Positions 52,801 to 61,445 of a DNA stretch of 64,000 bases are shown in pieces (position 1 is the stretch's first letter; each line of letters opens with the position of its first letter). The DNA is from Halorussus lipolyticus. GTDB lineage: Archaea > Halobacteriota > Halobacteria > Halobacteriales > Haladaptataceae. The stretch is taken from NCBI RefSeq assembly GCF_029338375.1, contig NZ_CP119805.1, forward strand, positions 248,001 through 312,000, in the 5' to 3' direction. The notes under the pieces are model-generated. The model ran no database searches. It was given only the letters and a program-made list of their open reading frames with translations, and had not been told where the DNA came from. The position numbers and the translations under genes were made by a program.

Positions 52801-53739
52801 CGCGTTTCGGGGCTGTTCAGAGACGCCCTCCCGCAGGCCGCCGGGGTGGTCCACGACGCGGTGGACGCCGTGGCCGAGTTGGACGAACCCCACGAAATGA
52901 ACTACGTCAAGAAACACGTCGAGGACGACGCCGCGGAGTTGGAAGCCCAAGGCGCGGAGAACCCCGAGAAAGCGGCCAAGCACCGCGTGTTCACCACCCG
53001 GCCCGGTGGCTACGGCGCGGGGACCAACAAGGCGGTGGACGAGGGCGACTGGGACGACAGGGCCGACCTCGCGGAGGTGTACAAGCAGTGGGGCGGCTAC
53101 GCCCTCGGGAAGCGAGGCAAGGTCTCGGACGCTCACGACGCCTTCGAGCGCCGACTGGGCAACGTCGAGGCAACCGTGAAAATCGAGGACACGGCCGAAC
53201 AGGACGAGTTCGACTCGTCGGACTGGTACGCCTTCCACGGCGGGTTTATCACTGCTGTCGCAGAAACGGCGGGAGAGGAGCCAGCGTCCTACGTCGGCGA
53301 CTCCAGTAATCCCGACGACGTGGACGTGTACACCAACGAGGAGAAGGTTCGGAAGGCGATGCGCGCCAGAGTCCTCAATCCCGAGTGGCTCGACAGCATG
53401 GAGGACCACGGTTACAAGGGCGCTGGCGACCTCTCGACCACGGTAGACGTTGCCCTCGGGTGGGACGCGACCACCGGAGTCGTGAGCGACACCCTCTGGG
53501 ACGACGTGGCTGAGAAGTACGCCTTCGACGACGAAAGGCAGGCGTGGCTTCGGGACGTGAACCCGTGGGCGCTCGACAGCATCACCGACACGCTCCTCGA
53601 AGCCATCGACCGGGGCCTCTGGGACGCCGACGACGAGACCGAGGACAGACTCAGAGACCTCAATCTCGACGTTGACGGCGACTTGGAGGAGCGCGCCAGC
53701 GAGGCGGTTCCCGCGGAGGTGACGAGCGATGACGACTGA
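49825..53739 (+). CDS. cobN: Cobaltochelatase subunit CobN
   Basis: Large chelatase subunit of 1304 residues, the usual CobN length, inserting cobalt into hydrogenobyrinate-type ring precursors with the ChlI/ChlD partner. Motifs: FYESHWTHEN, the central HLGTHGSLEWLPGKTVGLDGESAPDQL block with metal-site His residues, VNNPGEGTQAKRRSYAAI, and the C-terminal KVYKQWGGYAL-like region with FITAVAETAG. ATG 49825 follows the 34-bp divergent gap. cbiC overlaps its 3' end by 11 bp. Confidence 0.95.
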   Translation: MPTIALYTATENELGSIQRAAERLTDIDLVVRSESDLDDGTDVDAFVDEIEETDATAAVLWLHGAEDSMPGYDHAVSRLRDAGVPLVVKSTGDAFAFEDTSVADADRDRAYEYLEKGGAVNVANLCRFLADEYVSGDDFDPEAPVELPTEGVYHPDHPGGEYADLRSELDAENPTIGVWFYESHWTHENTRYVDAIVREIEAEGANALPVFCNPATDTDEQEDAEWVVDEWFTDDEGDPIVDAVVSSFMFSLSMDERGRSASSEGWNPSGSRTGSGDDEEDGAEAVFLDRLGVPVLQTVTTMRSRSRYAASDTGVMGFELALSVALPEFDGNVITHPISGKERTDDEAGIGSAPKQHFPIEDRVRHAVGLAVNWAELRHTPNDEKQIAVVLHNYPPSDDGIGTAFGLDTPESTVNLLDELGSRGYDLGGRSPESGQELVDQLTAQLTLDDRWVAPDDVRDLSVDVVDADRYRDWFGEKDDRFRKNVIEEWGDPPDRPFAIPGVEFGSVLVTVQPPRGFGMDSSKIYHDSDLQPPHDYVAFYSWLRREFRADAVVHLGTHGSLEWLPGKTVGLDGESAPDQLIEDIPNVYPYIVNNPGEGTQAKRRSYAAIVDYLTPVMSNAGTYDEIGELEELARQYREAGMEDARADDGEKLADEIRALVDELDLAVELGIEGEIDQRVAVRGPDEAGTTLAEGEVAGDDVPIEELVERIHEYVTDVKTTQIRLGLHTMGEPPAGDRLTEYLVALTRLENPGVPSLRESVAGVLGVDYEAMLDSPGEYDDDGLGMTYAEAADEVYDQSLELVAHLAENDFDAEEINWNLLVVDIDPLGDGRAESGAHDDLREVLQFVCDEAAPRVRGATDEIPRTADALSGEYVPPGGSGAPTRGGVDLLPTARNFYTLDPRKVPAKSAWRVGREVADGVAERHRSEEGEYPEEIGVVAWGTPTVRTRGETIAQVLALMGVEPEWTDAGRIDDVNPIPLDELGRPRIDVTTRVSGLFRDALPQAAGVVHDAVDAVAELDEPHEMNYVKKHVEDDAAELEAQGAENPEKAAKHRVFTTRPGGYGAGTNKAVDEGDWDDRADLAEVYKQWGGYALGKRGKVSDAHDAFERRLGNVEATVKIEDTAEQDEFDSSDWYAFHGGFITAVAETAGEEPASYVGDSSNPDDVDVYTNEEKVRKAMRARVLNPEWLDSMEDHGYKGAGDLSTTVDVALGWDATTGVVSDTLWDDVAEKYAFDDERQAWLRDVNPWALDSITDTLLEAIDRGLWDADDETEDRLRDLNLDVDGDLEERASEAVPAEVTSDDD

Positions 53740-54472
53740 CTCGGACTTTGAGGAGTACGCCGACCTCGGCGCGACCACCGAGAGCGCGATGGACATCGCC
53801 GAGACCAGCATGGACCGGGTGCGCGAGTTGGTGCCCGACGAGACGCTGGCCGACCGCCTGCGCCAGAAGTCGGTCCACGCGACCGGCGACCCCGAGTTCC
53901 AGCACTTGATGCGCTTTACCGGCGACGACGAGAGCGAACCGGTCAGGGCCGGTGCGCGGGCGGTCCTCGACCAGCGACCAATCGTCACCGACATCACGAT
54001 GGTCGAGGCGGGCATCACGGGCCGAGGCCACGACTGCGAGGTCCAGAAGGCCATCGGCAACGGCGCGGAGTTGGCCGCCGAAACTGGGATGACCCGGACC
54101 GCCGCGTCGGTCCTCGAACTCGACAAGCGAGGCGTCTACGACGGTGCCATCGCGGTCGTGGGGAACGCGCCGACAGCGGCGCTGGCGCTGGCCGACTGCA
54201 TCGAGGACGGCACCCGGCCCGCGGTCGTGGTCGCCACCCCGGTCGGGTTCGTGAAGGCCGCCGAGAGTCGCCAGCGACTCCGAGAGGTCGCAGACGCCCA
54301 CGGCGTGCCGGTCGTGACCAACGTCGGTCGGCGCGGCGGAAGCGGCCTCGCGGCCGGACTGACGAACGAACTGGTTCACGTGGCAAGCGACGTGCGGGAT
54401 GGCGAGGTCGAACTTGCTGAGACCTCGAAAGCATCGAGCGGGCAACCGCGAGATGGCGAGGAGGAACTGTGA
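53729..54472 (+). CDS. cbiC: Cobalt-precorrin-8 methylmutase CbiC
   Basis: Migrates the C11 methyl to C12, giving cobyrinate. 247 residues. Contains the active-site region LRQKSVHATGDPEFQHLMRF with the catalytic His, VTDITMVEAGI, and the C-terminal GNAPTAALALADCIEDG, VATPVGFVKAAESR and VTNVGRRGGSGLAA segments, all CobH/CbiC hallmarks. The gene overlaps cobN by 11 bp and is overlapped by cbiE by 4 bp, so the three are one transcript. Confidence 0.95.
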   Translation: MTTDSDFEEYADLGATTESAMDIAETSMDRVRELVPDETLADRLRQKSVHATGDPEFQHLMRFTGDDESEPVRAGARAVLDQRPIVTDITMVEAGITGRGHDCEVQKAIGNGAELAAETGMTRTAASVLELDKRGVYDGAIAVVGNAPTAALALADCIEDGTRPAVVVATPVGFVKAAESRQRLREVADAHGVPVVTNVGRRGGSGLAAGLTNELVHVASDVRDGEVELAETSKASSGQPRDGEEEL

Positions 54473-55257
54473 CCGACGACTACGACCTCGACTCGGGACC
54501 CGACCCCGCGGACTTCGCAGTAGCAGAGCCTGAGTCCGTAATCAGCGAGCGGGACCCGGTTCACGCGGTCGGCATCGGTCCCGGCAACCTCGACTACCTG
54601 ACTCCCCGCGGCGAGCGAGCGATTCGGGAGGCCGACGTGGTGGTCGGGTTCGAGACGGTCGCGGAGTTCGTCGCCGACCGGACCGACGCCGACCTGCTGA
54701 CCTGCGGCTATGCCGACGAGGACGAGACGCTGGAACGGTTCGGCGAGCGCGTGGCCGAGGGTGAGACCGGGACCGCGGTGCTGATGGGCGACCCGAACCA
54801 CTCGGGCTACCAGTTCGTCGGGAAGGTCGAGCGGGCGGTCGAGCGAGCAGTCGAGGAGGCCGACGAGTCGCGTCCGGTCCGGGTCGTGCCGGGCATCTCG
54901 TCGCTCCAGATGGCCGCCAGCAGGGCGCGGACGCCGATGGAGGACGCGGCGTTCGTCACCCTCCACAAGAGCGGGGACCTCGCACCGGACCTCGACCGCC
55001 TCCGGGCGACGGTCGGCGAGCGCCACCTGCTGGTCCTGCCCCGGCCCTACGACTGGATGCCGGGCGACGTGGCCGGGGAACTCGTAGCCGCAGAGGCCGA
55101 CCCGTCGCTGACGGCGCTGGTGTGCGAGCGCCTGACCCACGACGACGAGTCCATCACCCGGACGACGCTCGGCGAGTTGGCGGAACATGCGGGCGGGACG
55201 GCCCCCGAGGACACGCCGTTCTCGGACCTCTCGGTGCTGGTCGTGCGGGCGGAGTGA
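54469..55257 (+). CDS. cbiE: Cobalt-precorrin-7 C5-methyltransferase CbiE
   Basis: 262 residues from GTG 54469. SAM methyltransferase signatures: VGIGPGNLDYLTPRGERAIREADVV, MGDPNHSGYQFVGK and VVPGISSLQMAASRA. In many bacteria CbiE is fused to CbiT (CobL); here cbiT is a separate gene 17 kb upstream. An acidic N-terminal leader of about 30 residues precedes the domain. The next gene begins 61 bp downstream. Confidence 0.93.
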   Translation: MTDDYDLDSGPDPADFAVAEPESVISERDPVHAVGIGPGNLDYLTPRGERAIREADVVVGFETVAEFVADRTDADLLTCGYADEDETLERFGERVAEGETGTAVLMGDPNHSGYQFVGKVERAVERAVEEADESRPVRVVPGISSLQMAASRARTPMEDAAFVTLHKSGDLAPDLDRLRATVGERHLLVLPRPYDWMPGDVAGELVAAEADPSLTALVCERLTHDDESITRTTLGELAEHAGGTAPEDTPFSDLSVLVVRAE

Positions 55258-55318
55258 GACTCGTTGGTCCGCCGGAGTATCACGAAGATTTACCACTTTC
55301 TCGAACGAGAGTCAGCGC

Positions 55319-56314
55319 GTGGCAGTAACGCCGCGAATACTCGGCGCAGTGTTGGTCGGCGGCCTCGCGCTCTACGTGCTGTTGGTCAGCGCGCGGGTCG
55401 CGGTCCAGCGATTCGTCAACGTCGCGCAGGGCTACGGCGTCTCGGAGGCCGTCATCGGACTGACCGTGGTGGCGGTCGGCACCAGTCTGCCGGAAATCTC
55501 GTCGCACGTCATCGCGTCGGTCGGGATTCTCGCGGGCAGTCTCGACCGAGGAGTCGCGTCGGCGACAGTCCTCGGCGGGAGCATCGGGTCGTCGATAACC
55601 CAGCAGACGCTTCTGGTCGGGCTACTTCTGCTCGGTGCGGGGCGGGTGACGCTCTCGCGGTCGTTCGTGCGGTCGAGTTACCTTCCGATGGTGCTGTCGG
55701 CCGCGCTGGCGCTGACGCTGGCCGCGGATGGCACCCTTGCGCGCACCGAGGGCGTGCTGTTGGTCGGGGCGTTTCTGGTCTACGTCTACTACACCTACGA
55801 CCGACGCGAGGAAGCGACGATTCCCGAGAACGTCGAAATCGAGAACGCGGACCCGCGGACCGACGCCGCGGTCGGAGTCGCCGGGTTGGTGGTCGTGCTG
55901 GCGAGCGCCTACGTCGCGCTCTCGGCGCTGGAACTGCTCGTCGCCAGCCTCGACCTCGGCGGGTCGCTGGTCGGCATCGTCACACTCGGCATCGGGTCGG
56001 CGCTCCCGGAACTCTCGACGGTCACGGAGTCGGTCCGCCGGAAGCGCCCGACGCTGGCGCTCGGGACGCTGGTCGGGAGCAACGTGGTGAACCCCCTGCT
56101 GGCGGTCGGTCTCGGTACCGCGATTTCGGGCTACCGGGTTCCGCGCGCGGTGGTGTTCTGGGACCTGCCGTTCGTTCTCCTCACCGGCCTCGGCGCGTTG
56201 GTCTACGTCACGCGCGTCACCGGCGGGCAACTCCGGCGGCGCGACGCCAGCGCATTCGTGGTCGCCTACTTCGGGTTCCTGACCGGGCACCTCCTGCTGT
56301 TCCCGAGCGGGTGA
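55319..56314 (+). CDS. Sodium/calcium exchanger family membrane protein
   Basis: CaCA-family antiporter of 331 residues, probably from GTG 55319. Two alpha-repeats each carry the family motif: GTSLPEISSHVIAS and GIGSALPELSTVTESV with a following GTLVGSNVVNPLLAVG. About ten membrane helices, with an acidic loop (ENVEIENADPRTD) in the middle where calcium-regulated members have a larger domain. It follows cbiE on the same strand and may be read through. Ion specificity is not determined. Confidence 0.88.
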   Translation: MAVTPRILGAVLVGGLALYVLLVSARVAVQRFVNVAQGYGVSEAVIGLTVVAVGTSLPEISSHVIASVGILAGSLDRGVASATVLGGSIGSSITQQTLLVGLLLLGAGRVTLSRSFVRSSYLPMVLSAALALTLAADGTLARTEGVLLVGAFLVYVYYTYDRREEATIPENVEIENADPRTDAAVGVAGLVVVLASAYVALSALELLVASLDLGGSLVGIVTLGIGSALPELSTVTESVRRKRPTLALGTLVGSNVVNPLLAVGLGTAISGYRVPRAVVFWDLPFVLLTGLGALVYVTRVTGGQLRRRDASAFVVAYFGFLTGHLLLFPSG

Positions 56315-56542
56315 GAAACCCCCAAGAGACAACCATCCATTTCCTTCGAATAACTGAATATTTCTTTAGCGCGTATAAAGGATGTTTATACCGGGCACTC
56401 GCCGGGGCGGACAAACGGCTGGGGCTTGGGAAGGCGTTCGCGGCGACGATTCCGGCGATACCGTCTCGGCGCTGGTTCACAGAAACCCGCGACCGGTTCC
56501 GAGGAGCCAACAATCAAGGGTCTCCACCCGAGAATCGAAGTA

Positions 56543-57214
56543 ATGACGCTCCTACTCACGGGCTACGAACCGTTCGGCGACCACGACCGCAACCCAACCG
56601 AGGAGGTCGCCCGCGAACTCGACGGGCAAGAACTCGCGGGCCGGGAAATCGTCGGGCGGGTCCTCCCGGTGGAGTTCGACCGGGCGGGCGACGAGATGCG
56701 CGACCTCATCGAGGCCCACGACCCAGAGGCCGTCGTCGCAACCGGCCTCGCGGCGGGCCGGGCCGCCGTCAGCGTCGAGCGCGTCGGGGTCAACGTCGCC
56801 GACTGCGTGGGAATCCCGGACAACGCCGAGGCAGACCCGCGAAACGAGCGCATTCGGGAGGCCGACGCCGAGTCAGAAACCCCGCCAGCGGCCTACTTCG
56901 CCACCCTCCCGGTGGTCGAAGTCGTCGCGGACCTGCTGGACGCTGGCATCCCGGCGCGGGTGTCCAACACAGCGGGGACCCACCTCTGCAACAACGTCCT
57001 CTACCGGACCCGCAACTACCTCGAATCGGCAGGTCTCGGCGCGGAGACGCCGATGGGGTTCGTCCACCTCCCGCTGACCCCGGAGGGCGCGGCGAAGAAG
57101 GCCCGCGAGGACGAGGCCGCCAGCGGTGGCGGCGTCGAACCCAGTCTGGCGCTGGAGACCCAGATAGCCGCAGTGAAACGGACGTTCGAGGTGACCGTCG
57201 AAGCCGACCGATAA
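56543..57214 (+). CDS. pcp: Pyroglutamyl-peptidase I
   Basis: Cysteine peptidase removing N-terminal pyroglutamate, 223 residues from ATG 56543. Catalytic triad candidates: a Glu near residue 78 in AVSVERVGVN, Cys149 in NTAGTHLCNN and His175 in GFVHLP, matching the family order. N-terminal GYEPFGDHDRNPT is diagnostic. Cytoplasmic. A 228-bp region without a gene precedes it and contains an AT-rich promoter area around 56336-56390. Confidence 0.94.
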   Translation: MTLLLTGYEPFGDHDRNPTEEVARELDGQELAGREIVGRVLPVEFDRAGDEMRDLIEAHDPEAVVATGLAAGRAAVSVERVGVNVADCVGIPDNAEADPRNERIREADAESETPPAAYFATLPVVEVVADLLDAGIPARVSNTAGTHLCNNVLYRTRNYLESAGLGAETPMGFVHLPLTPEGAAKKAREDEAASGGGVEPSLALETQIAAVKRTFEVTVEADR

Positions 57215-57232
57215 AATAGTCCCGCCGAGGAG

Positions 57233-58114
57233 TCACCCGAGGCACCGCTCTCGAAGCGAGTTGTTCGTCTCGTTGGACTCGTTGATGGCGTCGGTGGCGT
57301 CCACGGTGACGGCGAACTCGCAGTCGGGGTCGTAGCAGTTCCGGGGCCGAAGCGGAATCTGGAACCGCAACGTCGCCGATTGGCCGGGCGCGAGGATTGG
57401 CGTCTCTCGGGTCTGCGTCCCGTAGGTATCGAAATCGACCTCCGTTTTCGAGGGGCCTGCCGGCGCGCTCCCCCGGTTTTGGACCCGGACGAACAGTTCC
57501 CGGCCGTCGCAGTCGATTTCCGCGGGAACCAAATCCGGAGCGTTTCCGCGGCCGTCTCCCAACTGCCGGGGTGAGACGCGCTCTACGTCCATCGTTCGGA
57601 CGCCGTCGGCCTCGGCCGAATACACCGCTACCACGTCTAACTCGGTGTCGGCCTCGATGACCACGAACCCGGTGAGCAGTCCGCCCCCGCCGACCACCTC
57701 GAATATCTGCCGACAGTCGATTTCGAGCGCCCCGTCGGGACCCAACCCGAACTCCTCGAAGTCCGACGGTTCGGCCCTCTCGGCCGGGAAGGCCGGTGCG
57801 ACCTTCCACCGGAATTCTACCTCGTCGTCGGCCGGGTTGTGGACGTTCACCCCGGTTCGGTAGCGACCGCGGGCGAATCGCTCGCCCTCGGCCTCGCCGC
57901 AGACGAACTTGACGGCGTACTGGAACCGCGGTCGGTCCTCTTGGCGGTCCGCGTCGGTCGCCTCCCCCACATCGACTGACTCCCAGTCGAAGTTCGGCAA
58001 ACCGGTCCGTCCGGTCGCCGTCGCCCGCGCCGGAAGGCCGCCGAGGAGCGACACTGCGGTAACTCCCTGCAACAGCGTTCGCCGGTCGATGGTGTCGGTT
58101 TCTCGTTGGGTCAT
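57233..58114 (-). CDS. Tat-exported CARDB-like domain protein
   Basis: 293 residues from ATG 58114. N terminus MTQRETDTIDRRTLLQGVTAVSLLGG has twin Arg followed by a hydrophobic core, a Tat signal. The mature part contains a strand-rich middle and a C-terminal CARDB-type beta domain (VRVQNRGSAPAGPSKTEV ... APGQSATLRFQIP). Cys pairs (NCYDPDC) may be structural. No lipobox, so probably secreted or loosely bound. Function not recognised. The divergent lactate-utilisation gene begins 231 bp away. Confidence 0.75.
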   Translation of the reverse strand: MTQRETDTIDRRTLLQGVTAVSLLGGLPARATATGRTGLPNFDWESVDVGEATDADRQEDRPRFQYAVKFVCGEAEGERFARGRYRTGVNVHNPADDEVEFRWKVAPAFPAERAEPSDFEEFGLGPDGALEIDCRQIFEVVGGGGLLTGFVVIEADTELDVVAVYSAEADGVRTMDVERVSPRQLGDGRGNAPDLVPAEIDCDGRELFVRVQNRGSAPAGPSKTEVDFDTYGTQTRETPILAPGQSATLRFQIPLRPRNCYDPDCEFAVTVDATDAINESNETNNSLRERCLG

Positions 58115-58345
58115 GTTCCACCCGCAACGGTATTCTACACTAACATCTATGAACATAATTCATCGTTCACGCCCGCCACGGAACATTTCTCGACCGCGGT
58201 TGATTGCGGGCCGGCGTAACCGAAGTTATCGCGTTTCGGACCCGAGTTGGCTCGATTTATTCCCGAGTTTCGGGACAGCGACGAAGGTTACCGCCGAGCA
58301 ACCGCGACCCACACCATTACGTCCCGCGACTCCCACACCTTACCC

Positions 58346-58846
58346 ATGACCGGCCTCGTCCAGCAGTTCGAGCGCGAGGCGACCGACGCCGGGTGCGCAG
58401 TCCGCCGGGTCGCCGCCGGCGACTTCGCCGAGGACTTCGCGGGTCTCCTCGAACCCCCGGCGGTCGGCGCACCGCTCCCCTTCGAGGGCGTCTCGCTCCC
58501 CGAGCGCGTGACCACCGACCCGACGCCCGGAGAACTCGAATCCGCCGAAACCGGCGTTACGCCCGCCAGATTCGGGATTTCCGACTACGGGTCGGTCGCC
58601 ATCGAGTCCACGCCGGCGGGCGACGAGCAGGTGGGCCTCTGGCCCGGCCACCACGTCGCGGTTCTCGCCGAGAGCGACCTCGTGGCCGACATGCCCGCCG
58701 GAATCGAGCGCGTCGGCGAGATTGCTCGGTCGGGCGGCGACGTGGTGCTTGCCACCGGGCCGAGCGCCACCGCCGACATGGGCGAACTGGTGGTCGGCGC
58801 GCACGGTCCTCGGAAGGTGAGCGTCGTGATTCTGGAGGACCGATGA
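58346..58846 (+). CDS. lutC: LUD domain protein, LutC-like
   Basis: 166 residues from ATG 58346 with the LUD-domain strands TPARFGISDYGSVAIESTPAGDEQVGLWPGHHVAVL and the C-terminal DVVLATGPSATADMGELVVGAHGPRKVSVVIL typical of LutC. With LutA and LutB it oxidises L-lactate to pyruvate. The stop overlaps the start of the next gene by 4 bp (58843-58846). Promoter area 58115-58345 shared with the divergent CARDB gene. Confidence 0.85.
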   Translation: MTGLVQQFEREATDAGCAVRRVAAGDFAEDFAGLLEPPAVGAPLPFEGVSLPERVTTDPTPGELESAETGVTPARFGISDYGSVAIESTPAGDEQVGLWPGHHVAVLAESDLVADMPAGIERVGEIARSGGDVVLATGPSATADMGELVVGAHGPRKVSVVILEDR

Positions 58847-61068
58847 CCGGGAGAACTGATTCCGCCCAGCGCCGCGAGGAGAAGGCCGCCCGCATCCGCC
58901 ACCTGCTCTCGACCGAGGGCGAGAGCGTCGAGCGAAACACGCAGGGGTTCAATCGCGGGCGCTACGACGCCGTGGCCGACCTCTCGGACTACGAGGAACT
59001 GAAGGACCAAGCCCGCGCCGTCAAGGAGGACGCCATCGCGCGCCTGCCGGAACTCATCGAGGAGGTCCGCGAGTCGGTCGAGTCCCGCGGCGGGCACGTC
59101 TACCTCGCCGACGACGCCGACGACGCGAATCGCTACATCCGGGAGGTCGTGGAGGACGAGGACGCTGACTCCGTAGTCAAGAGCAAGTCGATGACCTCCG
59201 AGGAAATCGAGGTCAACGACGCCCTGCGCGAGGCCGGCGCGGAGGTCTGGGAGACCGACTTGGGCGAGTTCGTCCTCCAAGTCGCCGACGAGGCCCCGAG
59301 TCACATCGTCGCGCCCGCCATCCACAAGTCCGAGGACGACATCGCCGAGTTGTTCAACGCCCACTTCGACCCCGAGGAACCCCTCGAAACTGCCGACGAC
59401 CTGACCCGGTTCGCCCGCGAGTACCTCGCCGAGCGCATCGCCGAGGCCGACGTGGGGATGACCGGCGCGAACTTCGTGGCGGCCGACACCGGGACGCTCG
59501 CGCTGGTGACAAGCGAGGGCAACGCCCGGAAGACGGTGGCCGCGACCGACACCCACGTCGCGGTCGCTGGCGTCGAAAAGCTACTGCCCCGGTTCGAGGA
59601 CGTGGCCCCCTTCGTGGAGTTGATTGGCCGGTCCGGGACCGGGCAGGCGATTACCTCCTACGTGACTTTCCTGACGCCGCCCGGCGACGCGCCGACCCTC
59701 GACTGGGACGCCGACGCGACGGGACCGGCCGACGACCGGGAGTTCCACCTCGTCCTGCTGGACAACGGCCGGATGGCGATGCGCGACGACGACCAACTCC
59801 GGGAGACGCTGTACTGCATCCGATGCTCGGCGTGTCTCAACTCCTGCGCCAACTTCCAGCACGTCGGGGGCCACGCCTTCGGCGGCGAGACCTACTCAGG
59901 GGGCATCGCAACCGGGTGGGAGGCCGGCGTCCACGGTCTGGACTCCGCGGGCGAGTTCAACGACTTCTGCACGGGATGCACTCGGTGCGTGAACCAGTGT
60001 CCGGTGAAAATCGACATCCCGTGGATAAACACGGTGGTCCGGGACCGACTGAACCGCGGCGAGGGGCCGGCAGGAGGAGACGGAAGTTCGTTCGACTTCC
60101 TCGTGGATGGCTTGACTCCCGACGAGGAGACCGACTCCTCGGGTCTCGGCCTCCAGAAGCGGGTGTTCGGCAACTTCCCGACGCTCGCCAGACTCGGGAG
60201 CGCGACCGCACCGGTGTCGAACTGGGTGGCCCGCGCTCCCGGCGCTCGGGCGCTGGCCGAGCGAGTGCTTGGCGTCGATTCGCGCCGGGACCTGCCGGAG
60301 TTCCGGCGCGAGAGCCTGCGAGACTGGTTCACGGCCAGAGGCGGACCCGCGGTCGGGGACGCCGACCGCGAGGTCGTCGTCTACCCCGACCCCTACACCA
60401 ACTACGTCGAGGTCGAACGCGGGAAGGCCGCGGTCCGGACGCTGGAGGAGTTAGGCGTCGAAGTTCGGATTCCGGACCTGCCGGCGACGGGGCGCGCGCC
60501 GCTCTCGCAGGGAATGATTTCGACGGCGGAATCGCAGGCCGAAACCGTCGCCGACGCCCTCGGGCCGATGCTGGACGCGGGCAGGGACGTAGTGGTCATC
60601 GAACCCAGCGACCTCGCCATGCTCCGGGCCGACTACCGGAAACTCCTGCCCGACGAGACCGCCAGCAGAATCGCCGACCGGAGTTACGAACTGTTCGAGT
60701 ACCTCTACGGCCTGCTGGAGAACGGCGCGGACGCCGACGGCCTCCGGGCGGGCGACGGCGAGGAACTCGCCTACCACGCCCATTGCCAACAGCGCACGCT
60801 CGGGTTGGAGGAGTACACCACGGAAGTCCTCGGAGAATTGGGCTACGAGGTCCGGACCTCCGACGCGGAGTGTTGTGGCATGGCCGGGAGTTTCGGCTAC
60901 AAGCGCGAGTACTACGAACTCAGCATGGACGTGGGCGCGGACCTCCGGAATCAGTTCGCCGACGCCGAGCGCGCCGTCGCCAGCGGGACCTCGTGCTGTG
61001 AGCAACTCTCTGCGCTCCGCGACGAGACGGTACCGCATCCGATTCGATATATCGCTCCCGACGAGTAG
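58843..61068 (+). CDS. Fused LutB-LutA type lactate-utilisation iron-sulfur protein
   Basis: 741 residues. LUD domain (TGANFVAADTGTLALVTSEGNARKT) in the first 350 residues, then two [4Fe-4S] motifs, CIRCSACLNSC and CTGCTRCVNQCPVKI, then a C-terminal CCG domain with HCQQRTLG ... CCGMAGSFGYKREYY and a final TSCCEQL. In bacteria LutA (CCG domains) and LutB (LUD plus ferredoxin) are separate; here one chain carries both. It pairs with LutC upstream. Glycolate or D-lactate oxidation is an alternative. Confidence 0.88.
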   Translation: MTGRTDSAQRREEKAARIRHLLSTEGESVERNTQGFNRGRYDAVADLSDYEELKDQARAVKEDAIARLPELIEEVRESVESRGGHVYLADDADDANRYIREVVEDEDADSVVKSKSMTSEEIEVNDALREAGAEVWETDLGEFVLQVADEAPSHIVAPAIHKSEDDIAELFNAHFDPEEPLETADDLTRFAREYLAERIAEADVGMTGANFVAADTGTLALVTSEGNARKTVAATDTHVAVAGVEKLLPRFEDVAPFVELIGRSGTGQAITSYVTFLTPPGDAPTLDWDADATGPADDREFHLVLLDNGRMAMRDDDQLRETLYCIRCSACLNSCANFQHVGGHAFGGETYSGGIATGWEAGVHGLDSAGEFNDFCTGCTRCVNQCPVKIDIPWINTVVRDRLNRGEGPAGGDGSSFDFLVDGLTPDEETDSSGLGLQKRVFGNFPTLARLGSATAPVSNWVARAPGARALAERVLGVDSRRDLPEFRRESLRDWFTARGGPAVGDADREVVVYPDPYTNYVEVERGKAAVRTLEELGVEVRIPDLPATGRAPLSQGMISTAESQAETVADALGPMLDAGRDVVVIEPSDLAMLRADYRKLLPDETASRIADRSYELFEYLYGLLENGADADGLRAGDGEELAYHAHCQQRTLGLEEYTTEVLGELGYEVRTSDAECCGMAGSFGYKREYYELSMDVGADLRNQFADAERAVASGTSCCEQLSALRDETVPHPIRYIAPDE

Positions 61069-61161
61069 CCATAACTATATATCTATTAAAACATCCCGTA
61101 TAGGTTCTAAAGAAATCAAATTCTGTCCCAGATGCGGCGAACGATTGCCCGGCGCGTGTGA

Positions 61162-61295
61162 GCGCGACGCCCGAAGGCGTCGCGCCGCGCGCGAGGGACG
61201 ACCGAGGGAGCGGAGCGGACGAGGGAGGAGGTTGGGGAGGACGAGGTGCGGGGCGGTCGCGGTAGACGGCTATGTTCAAGCCGAAAGCTAGCTTT
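61162..61295 (-). repeat. Dispersed element family II, copy b
   Basis: In the gap 61069-61445, no gene supported. On the minus strand it starts with AAAGCTAGCTTT (61284-61295), continues GGCTTGAACATAGCCGTCTACCGC and CCTCCCCAACCTCCT, and ends in a perfect 10-bp hairpin, GCGCGACGCC (61162-61171), loop CGAA, GGCGTCGCGC (61176-61185), which on the minus strand is a UUCG-type tetraloop. It aligns with copy a. The remaining gap toward the response-regulator gene is AT-rich without a gene. Confidence 0.6.
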
Positions 61296-61445
61296 CCGGT
61301 CGTGTCCTTCGGTCAGTACTAATTAGCCAAAATCACCGACAAACCACTGACTAAATCCCCAAATAACTCAGGAATACCGATGGATTACGCTAGCCAACTC
61401 GAACTGTGGAAAGCGAACATCAAACAGAAATCCCGAAACGCCGAC

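Noticed and set aside
55264..57219. 651-residue plus-strand frame over the exchanger and pcp genes
   Set aside because: Arg/Gly-rich shadow frame of a GC-rich region; the exchanger and peptidase frames carry clear family motifs.
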